Source of the DNA: Streptomyces milbemycinicus
GTDB taxonomy: Bacteria; Actinomycetota; Actinomycetes; Streptomycetales; Streptomycetaceae
Direction of reading: 5' to 3'
Length of the DNA stretch: 44,723 nt
NCBI RefSeq assembly: GCF_002154605.1
Contig: NZ_MUNE01000073.1
Span: forward strand, 1-44,723
In this document: positions 39,522-44,723 of the stretch, piece after piece
How the letters are laid out: each line of letters starts with the position of its first letter
Numbering within the stretch: position 1 is the first letter of the stretch
Position numbers and translations under genes: made by a program
The notes under the pieces: generated by a model
The model's input: only the letters and a program-made list of their open reading frames with translations
Told to the model about the DNA's origin: nothing
The model's database searches: none

Positions 39522-41402
39522 ATGTCCTCCGAGGCCAACGACTACACGGAGCAGACCGCCTGCGCAGCCGACTCGCACTCCCCGCTCCGTGACTTCCTGC
39601 GGACCGAAACCGGCAGCGCCGCCGTCCTGGTGACGGCGGCGTTCGCCGCGCTCATCTGGGCCAATCTGACGCCCTCGGCCTATGAGGCGTTCTGGCATAC
39701 CCATCTGTCCCTGCGGCTCGGCTCCCATGGCATCGCGCTCAACCTGCGTGAATGGGTCAACAGCGGGTTGATGACGGTGTTCTTCTTCGTCGTCGGCCTG
39801 GAGGCACGGCGCGAGTTCGACATGGGGGAACTGCGCGAACGCAGCCGACTGGCCCTGCCGGTCGCGGCGGGCCTGTGCGGCATGCTCGTACCGGTCGCCG
39901 TCTACCTCACGATCAACGCCGGCCACGCATCCGCGCAGGGCTGGGGTGCGGCCATGTCCACCGACACCGCCTTCGCCCTGGGGATCCTCGCCGTGGTCGG
40001 CCGGCACATGCCCTCCAGTCTGCGGGTTTTCATCCTCACCATCACCGTGGTCGACGACTTCCTGGCGCTGGCCGTCATCGCCATCGCCTACAGCAGCGAC
40101 CTTTCCGTCCCGGCGCTGCTGGTGGCCATGGGCACCTTCGCCGTCGTCCTGCTGGTGCGGCGGCTGGGAGTGCTCCGTGGCGCCGTCTACGCGGTGCTCG
40201 CGGTGGTGGCGTGGGTCGCCATGCTCGAATCGGGTGTGGATCCCGTGGTCATCGGGCTGGCCATGGGGCTGCTGACCTACGCCTACCCCGCGGCGCGCAG
40301 CGACCTGGAGCGCGCCACCGGGCTGTTCCGGCTGTTCCGGGAACAGCCCACACCCGAGCTCGAGCGCTCGGTCCGCGCCGGACTGGCCTCCGCGATCTCG
40401 CCCAACGACCGCCTGCAGCAGATCTTCCACCCGTGGGCCGGCTATGTCATCGTGCCCCTCTTCGCCCTGGCCAACGCCGGCATCCCGATCAGCGGCGAGC
40501 AGCTGTCACGCGCGTTCTCCTCACCGGTCACCCTCGGCATCCTGCTCGGATACACCCTCGGCAAGCCGATCGGCGTCATCGGCGCGTCGGCACTGACCAC
40601 CTGGCTCAGCCGCGGCCGTATCCGGCTGCCGGTCGGGTGGGGGGCCGTGGCCGTCGGGGGCTCGCTGTCCGGAGTGGGCTTCACGGTCTCCCTGCTGATC
40701 GCCACCCTCGCCTTCCACGGCACCGGCCTCCAGGACGCCAAGATCGGCATCCTGAGCGCCGTCCTCTGCTCCTTCGTCATCAGCTGGCTGATCACCCGCG
40801 CCATCGGGGGGCTTCCGCGAGAAGCACAGCTGCGAGCGCTGCTGGGCAAGGCCGAAACGATCATCGACCTCCCCGTACCCGTGGACCCCCACCGCGACCA
40901 TGTGCGCGGGCCCCGCGACGCCCCGGTGACCGTCGTCGAGTACGGCGACTACGAATGCCCCTTCTGCGGCCAGGCCGAGCCGGTCATCCGCGAGCTGCTG
41001 GGGGACTTCGGGGATGTGCGCTACGTATGGCGCCACCTCCCCCTGACGGATGTGCATGTCCACGCCCAGCTGGCCGCCGAGGCCGCCGAGGCGGCGGCCC
41101 TCCAGGGCGGCTACTGGGACATGCACGATCTGCTGCTCAGCCACCAGGGCGCCCTGCGCTTCGACGACCTGCGCGGATACGCCGCGGACATCGGTCTGGA
41201 CGTGGCGCGCTTCGAGCGGGACATGCGCTCCCGGGCCGGTTCGGCCCGCGTCGCGGAGGACGTGGAGTCGGCGGATGTCGGCGGGGTGGCGGGTACCCCC
41301 ACGTTCTTCGTCAATGGGCGCAGACACCAAGGGGCGTACGACATCACCGGACTGTCCGCGGCGGTGCGCGCGGCCCGTGAGCGGGCGGCCGTCAGCGCCT
41401 AG
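39522..41402 (+). CDS. nhaA: NhaA Na+/H+ antiporter fused to a C-terminal DsbA-like thioredoxin domain
   Basis: A 626-residue fusion. Residues ~20-435 are an NhaA antiporter with about 12 membrane segments. The blocks MTVFFFVVGLEARREF and MSTDTAFALGILAVVG and the ion-binding Asp pair in TVVDDFLALAVIAI are clear. After a linker, residues ~460-626 form a DsbA-like domain with the redox motif CPFC in YGDYECPFCGQAEP and the cis-Pro loop GVAGTPTFFVNGR. Such fusions are known in actinobacteria. The antiporter should export Na+ at alkaline pH; the role of the thiol domain is uncertain. ATG 39522 has a weak ribosome site and follows a small ORF by 2 bases. Confidence 0.92.
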   Translation: MSSEANDYTEQTACAADSHSPLRDFLRTETGSAAVLVTAAFAALIWANLTPSAYEAFWHTHLSLRLGSHGIALNLREWVNSGLMTVFFFVVGLEARREFDMGELRERSRLALPVAAGLCGMLVPVAVYLTINAGHASAQGWGAAMSTDTAFALGILAVVGRHMPSSLRVFILTITVVDDFLALAVIAIAYSSDLSVPALLVAMGTFAVVLLVRRLGVLRGAVYAVLAVVAWVAMLESGVDPVVIGLAMGLLTYAYPAARSDLERATGLFRLFREQPTPELERSVRAGLASAISPNDRLQQIFHPWAGYVIVPLFALANAGIPISGEQLSRAFSSPVTLGILLGYTLGKPIGVIGASALTTWLSRGRIRLPVGWGAVAVGGSLSGVGFTVSLLIATLAFHGTGLQDAKIGILSAVLCSFVISWLITRAIGGLPREAQLRALLGKAETIIDLPVPVDPHRDHVRGPRDAPVTVVEYGDYECPFCGQAEPVIRELLGDFGDVRYVWRHLPLTDVHVHAQLAAEAAEAAALQGGYWDMHDLLLSHQGALRFDDLRGYAADIGLDVARFERDMRSRAGSARVAEDVESADVGGVAGTPTFFVNGRRHQGAYDITGLSAAVRAARERAAVSA

Positions 41403-41559
41403 GAGCGCTGTGCGAGCCGAGGACGCCGGGCGCGGGGCTATGGCAGAGAAACGCCCATGCCGTCAAGGTATCGCGCAATGCGAAATGGGGCTTGGACGGG
41501 CATAACCGCGGGTCCCTACGGTCGTGACAGCAGTGCAGGAAGCCCCGGTCCGAGGAGCA
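41403..41559. promoter_or_regulatory. Promoter region of the hydroxyacid dehydrogenase/enolase-superfamily operon
   Basis: 157 bases. TCGC-N5-GCGA (41471-41483) forms a short dyad in an ATCGCGCAATGCGAAAT context, resembling operators of catabolic regulators. A possible -35 TTGGAC (41492-41497) and -10 TACGGT (41517-41522) follow with a 19-base spacer. These assignments are by eye only. Confidence 0.35.
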
Positions 41560-42549
41560 ATGGTGTCCAAACTCGCCGTCGTCATGACCCCCGAGCGCGC
41601 CGCCGACGTATGCGGCCCCGATGCCCGGCGTCTGATCGAGGAACACTTCGAGGCGACCTGGGCCGAAGGCGGGCTGGACGACCGGGAAGTGGCCCGGTTG
41701 GCCGCCGGCTGCGACGTACTGCTGACCAGTTGGGGCACCCCGCATCTGGACGCGTCGATCTGGGCCGACGGCGGCGGCCCCAAGGTGGTCGCCCACGCGG
41801 CCGGTACGGTGAAGAAGCTCATCGATCGCCAGGTGCTCGACCAGGGCGTCACCGTCTTCTCCGCCGCGGGCCGGATCGCCTGGTCGGTGGGGGAGTACTG
41901 CCTGGCCGCGATGCTCACCCTCGCCCGCCGCCTGCCGCGGTTCGACGCCGCGCTGCGCGGCGGCGGCTGGAAACAGAAGGACTTCAGGGGCGGCGAGCTC
42001 GCCGGCCGCTCCGTGGGCATCGTCGGAGCCAGTTCCACCGCACGCGCCCTGATCACCCTGCTGAAGCCGTTCGGCTGCGATGTGGTGGTGTACGACCCGT
42101 ATCTGGACGAGGCGCGGGCCGCCGCGCTCGGCGTCCGCACCGCCACACTGGCGGAGACGCTTCGCTGCGCGTTCGTCTCCCTGCACGTACCCGATCTGCC
42201 GGCGACCCGGGGAATGGTGACCAGGCAGCTCATCGAGGCGATGCCCGACGGCACGATCCTGGTCAACTCCTCGCGCGGCCCCGCCGTCGACCAGCCGGCG
42301 CTCCTCGACCACGTCCTGTCCGGGCGGCTGCTCGCCGCGCTGGATGTGTACGACCCCGAGCCCCCGAGCTTCGGCGAATCCGTGCTGAGCTGCCCGAATC
42401 TGCTGCTCACCCCGCATATCGCCGGGGACACCACGGAAGGGCATCTCGCGCTGGCCGGATATGTGCTGGCCGATGTCGTGGACTGGCTCGACAAGGGCGT
42501 CCGCGGCCCGAGCTTCGTCGATCCCGCCGCCTGGCCGACCGCCGCATGA
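41560..42549 (+). CDS. D-isomer-specific 2-hydroxyacid dehydrogenase
   Basis: A 329-residue NAD-dependent enzyme. The catalytic Arg is in VNSSRGPAVD, the Glu in VYDPEPPS and the His in LLTPHIAGDT. The Rossmann fingerprint GxGxxG reads GASSTA here, and the end of strand 2 is VYDP, whose Asp favours NAD. It would interconvert a 2-hydroxy and a 2-keto acid. GAGGAG lies 2 bases before ATG 41560 and 5 bases before GTG 41563, so the true start may be the GTG. GTG 41524 is an upstream alternative. It lies 52 bases before an enolase-superfamily gene and probably forms an operon with it for catabolism of a sugar acid. Confidence 0.9.
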   Translation: MVSKLAVVMTPERAADVCGPDARRLIEEHFEATWAEGGLDDREVARLAAGCDVLLTSWGTPHLDASIWADGGGPKVVAHAAGTVKKLIDRQVLDQGVTVFSAAGRIAWSVGEYCLAAMLTLARRLPRFDAALRGGGWKQKDFRGGELAGRSVGIVGASSTARALITLLKPFGCDVVVYDPYLDEARAAALGVRTATLAETLRCAFVSLHVPDLPATRGMVTRQLIEAMPDGTILVNSSRGPAVDQPALLDHVLSGRLLAALDVYDPEPPSFGESVLSCPNLLLTPHIAGDTTEGHLALAGYVLADVVDWLDKGVRGPSFVDPAAWPTAA

Positions 42550-42601
42550 CCACCTGCCGGCCCACCCCCCTCAGGTCTCCCGCGAAAGGACCCACGCTCC
42601 C

Positions 42602-43732
42602 ATGTCGCGTATCACGGCGGTCGACGTCTTCCCCGTGGCCGTGCCGTTCGCCCGGCGGTTCGTACTCGGCAGCGGCACTGTCGGCACCCCGGACCAGGCG
42701 GGGTTGGTGATCTTCGTCAGGCTGGCCACGGAGGACGGGGTCGTCGGCTGGGGCGAACAGCGGGCCCTGCCGAGCTGGAGCTATGAGACCGCCGAGACGA
42801 TCGCCGTGGTCATCAAGCGGCACCTCGCGCCCCTGCTGCTCGAACTCACCCCCTTCGACGTGGAGTTGTTTCACGCGCGAGCGAACCGTCGACTGAGTCC
42901 CGCGGTGTCCAACGGCTTTCCGTTCGCCCGGGCCGCGGTCGACATCGCCATGCACGATGCGGCGGGCAAACTGGCCGGGCTGCCGGTCCACGCCCTGCTG
43001 GGCGGCAAGGTACGGGACACCATTCCGCTCTGCTCGGCCATTGGTGTGGGGGAGCCGTCGGCGGTCCGCGAGCATGCGCGAGCGTCCGCCGACTACCTGG
43101 CGTACAAGGTGAAGATCGGCGGCGACATCGACGCCGACGCCGCGGCCGTCACGGCGGTCGCCGAGGTCGCGGCGGACAAGCCCATCTGGCTGGACGCCAA
43201 CCAGTCCTATCGGCCGAGCGGGCTCAAGCGACTGCTGCACGCGCTGCACGACGTGCCGGGGATCCACTGCGTGGAGCAGCCCGTGCCGAGCACCGACACC
43301 CTCGGTCTGCAGCGGCTGCGCAGCATGATCGATCTCCCGGTCGCCATCGACGAGGGCAGCTTCACCGCCCAGGACCTGGCCCGTACCCTCCGCCTCGACG
43401 CCGCCGACCTGGTGGTCGTCAAGCTCTGCAAGTCCGGTGGCATCCGCAGCGCGCTGAAGACCGCCCAAGTCGCCCTGGCCGGCGGTCTGGAGGTGCTGGC
43501 CAGCGGGCTGACCGACTGCGGCATCGGCTTCGCGGCGGCGCTGCATCTGTTCAGCCAGCTGGAACTGGCCCTTCCGGCCGAGCTGAACGGCCCCGAGCTG
43601 CTGTCCGATCTATACGTCGACAATCTGGACATCGTCTCGGCCGTCGCGACCGTCCCCACCGCTCCCGGCCTCGGTGTCGAGGTCGACGAGGAGCGCATCC
43701 GCGCCGAGTCGACGGACCTGGCGTTCGCCTGA
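42602..43732 (+). CDS. Enolase-superfamily enzyme, mandelate racemase/muconate lactonizing group
   Basis: A 376-residue enzyme. The lid and capping domain fill about residues 1-130, followed by a beta-barrel. The KxK motif is in AYKVKIGG. The metal ligands are Asp in WLDANQSY, Glu in CVEQPVP and Asp in AIDEGSF. The opposite catalytic Lys is in VKLCKSGGI. A Lys on each face places it with the muconate lactonizing/epimerase group and not with acid-sugar dehydratases that use a His-Asp pair. The reaction is abstraction of an alpha-proton from a carboxylate; the exact substrate is unknown. ATG 42602 follows GAAAGGA. Confidence 0.88.
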   Translation: MSRITAVDVFPVAVPFARRFVLGSGTVGTPDQAGLVIFVRLATEDGVVGWGEQRALPSWSYETAETIAVVIKRHLAPLLLELTPFDVELFHARANRRLSPAVSNGFPFARAAVDIAMHDAAGKLAGLPVHALLGGKVRDTIPLCSAIGVGEPSAVREHARASADYLAYKVKIGGDIDADAAAVTAVAEVAADKPIWLDANQSYRPSGLKRLLHALHDVPGIHCVEQPVPSTDTLGLQRLRSMIDLPVAIDEGSFTAQDLARTLRLDAADLVVVKLCKSGGIRSALKTAQVALAGGLEVLASGLTDCGIGFAAALHLFSQLELALPAELNGPELLSDLYVDNLDIVSAVATVPTAPGLGVEVDEERIRAESTDLAFA

Positions 43733-43805
43733 CACCGCACGTCCTCACCGGAGCCCCCCAGCACGTCCCCACCACAGCACGTCCTTGAACAGCGAGGAGA
43801 CGACG
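43733..43805. repeat. Three direct copies of GCACGTCC in the spacer before the binding-protein gene
   Basis: GCACGTCC occurs at 43737-43744, 43761-43768 and 43777-43784. They lie in the 73-base gap between the enolase-superfamily gene and the binding-protein gene, and could be repeats for a regulator or an internal promoter. Confidence 0.5.
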
Positions 43806-44723
43806 ATGTCTTCCAGCCTGTCCCGCCGCACCCTGCTCAGAAGAACCGCCGCCGGAGGGCTCGCCGTCGCGGGCCTGAGCGGCTGCTCGACCGGCCCGCC
43901 ACCGGGCACCGCCACCTGGTCCATGTGGTCCAACGGCCCGGAGGAGGGCAAGGTCTGGGCCGCGTTCGGCGAATACGTCGAGAAGCGGATGCACGTGAAG
44001 TCGGTCTCGACGCTCACCCCGTCGGACAGCTACGCCACCAAACTCGACCTCCAACTGGTCAGCGGAACGGCCAGTCTGGTCACCGGTATCAACGGCTGGA
44101 TGGTGCCGACCTACGCGGCGCGCGGCGCGCACCGGCCGCTGGACGATCTGATCGCCGACGACCCGGACTTCGACCTCGACGACTTCTACCCCGCGATCCG
44201 GTCGATCTCATCCTTCGCCGGTAAGACGTACGGCATCGGCTTCGATGTGGCGCCCACCGTGCTCTACTACAACAAGACGCTGCTGGACAAGCACGGCATC
44301 GACCCGCCGTCCCCCACCGAGCCCATGACCTGGGAGACCCTGCGAGACCTGGCGATCGAGCTGAGCGGGCCCAAGGACAGTTACGGATTCACCTGCGGTC
44401 CGGCCATCGACGACCTGGTGTCGTGGATCTACTCGGCCGGCGGCAACGTCATCAACGACAAGGGCGACGCCAGCGCCCTGGACGCCCCCGAGGCCCGGCA
44501 CGCCATCGAATTCGTCATCGATCTGTTCGTCAAGGACCGCGCGACCCCGCCGATCACCAACCTGGTCAGCGCGAAGGCCAGCGGCGCCGCCCTGTCCAAC
44601 TTCCTCCAGGGCAATGTCGCCTTTATGCAGAACGGGCCATGGCAGGTGCTCAACGTCCGCAAGGCGCCCTTCGAATGGGACATCGTCCCCTTCCCCGCGG
44701 GGCCCGCGGGGAAGGGGACGATG
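43806..44723 (+). CDS. ABC-transporter sugar-type solute-binding lipoprotein (C-terminus beyond window)
   Basis: The first 306 residues are visible and the frame is still open at the window edge. The N-terminus carries a twin-arginine motif (SRRTLLRR) and a lipobox LSGC, so it should be exported folded by Tat and lipid-anchored. The mature part fits family-1 extracellular binding proteins for sugars: WSMWSNGPEEGKVW, YGIGFDVAPTVLYYNKTLLDKHGID, TWETLRDLAIEL and AFMQNGPWQV. Permease and ATPase genes would be expected to follow. GAGGAG precedes the ATG. With the dehydrogenase and enolase-superfamily genes it suggests uptake and breakdown of one carbohydrate-derived acid. Confidence 0.9.
   Translation, partial: MSSSLSRRTLLRRTAAGGLAVAGLSGCSTGPPPGTATWSMWSNGPEEGKVWAAFGEYVEKRMHVKSVSTLTPSDSYATKLDLQLVSGTASLVTGINGWMVPTYAARGAHRPLDDLIADDPDFDLDDFYPAIRSISSFAGKTYGIGFDVAPTVLYYNKTLLDKHGIDPPSPTEPMTWETLRDLAIELSGPKDSYGFTCGPAIDDLVSWIYSAGGNVINDKGDASALDAPEARHAIEFVIDLFVKDRATPPITNLVSAKASGAALSNFLQGNVAFMQNGPWQVLNVRKAPFEWDIVPFPAGPAGKGTM

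Overview
The window is high-GC DNA with short gene spacings, many GTG starts, many 4-base ATGA/GTGA gene overlaps, rare TTA codons and type I modular polyketide synthase (PKS) genes. All of this fits the chromosome of a Streptomyces or a close relative. I saw no rRNA, tRNA, CRISPR array, transposase or insertion sequence.

Layout. (1) 1-748: the 5' end of a modular PKS gene on the minus strand, probably the edge of another polyketide locus. (2) 936-3718: a hairpin terminator, a secreted amidase-domain protein, and two unrecognised proteins. (3) 3740-8702: a CitA/CitB-type sensor kinase and response regulator, divergent from a TctC-type binding lipoprotein that is followed by a GntP-family permease instead of TctA/TctB. 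(4) 8856-17068: a large CHAT-domain protein, a GH67 alpha-glucuronidase, a YfbM/DUF1877 protein and an exported amidase-signature enzyme.

(5) 17083-36479: the centrepiece, a compact biosynthetic locus. Six minus-strand genes with overlapping stops and starts encode, in order of transcription, a fatty acyl-AMP ligase (FAAL), a ferritin-fold diiron protein, a hotdog thioesterase, a free acyl carrier protein, a methyltransferase of the cyclopropane-fatty-acid-synthase fold, and an acyl-ACP-desaturase-like diiron protein. A 396-bp divergent control region separates them from two overlapping plus-strand PKS genes: (shrunken KS remnant)-AT-ACP-KS-AT(malonyl)-KR-ACP, then KS-AT(methylmalonyl)-DH-KR-ACP-TE. 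A convergent cytochrome P450 and a LysR regulator close the locus. I infer that the FAAL/ACP system activates and modifies a fatty acid, and that the PKS extends it by two units to R-CH(OH)-CH2-CH=C(CH3)-COOH or its lactone. In-frame TTA codons in the second diiron gene and in the P450 suggest bldA (leucyl-tRNA) control.

(6) 37528-41402: a LysR regulator divergent from a DJ-1/PfpI protein across a perfect 12-bp dyad, and an NhaA antiporter fused to a DsbA-like domain. (7) 41560-44723: a D-2-hydroxyacid dehydrogenase, an enolase-superfamily enzyme and the first part of a Tat-exported sugar-type binding lipoprotein, probably one catabolic operon.

Gene families were recognised by reading translated motifs. 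No database search was run, so product names rest on motif memory, and the polyketide product is inferred from domain order.
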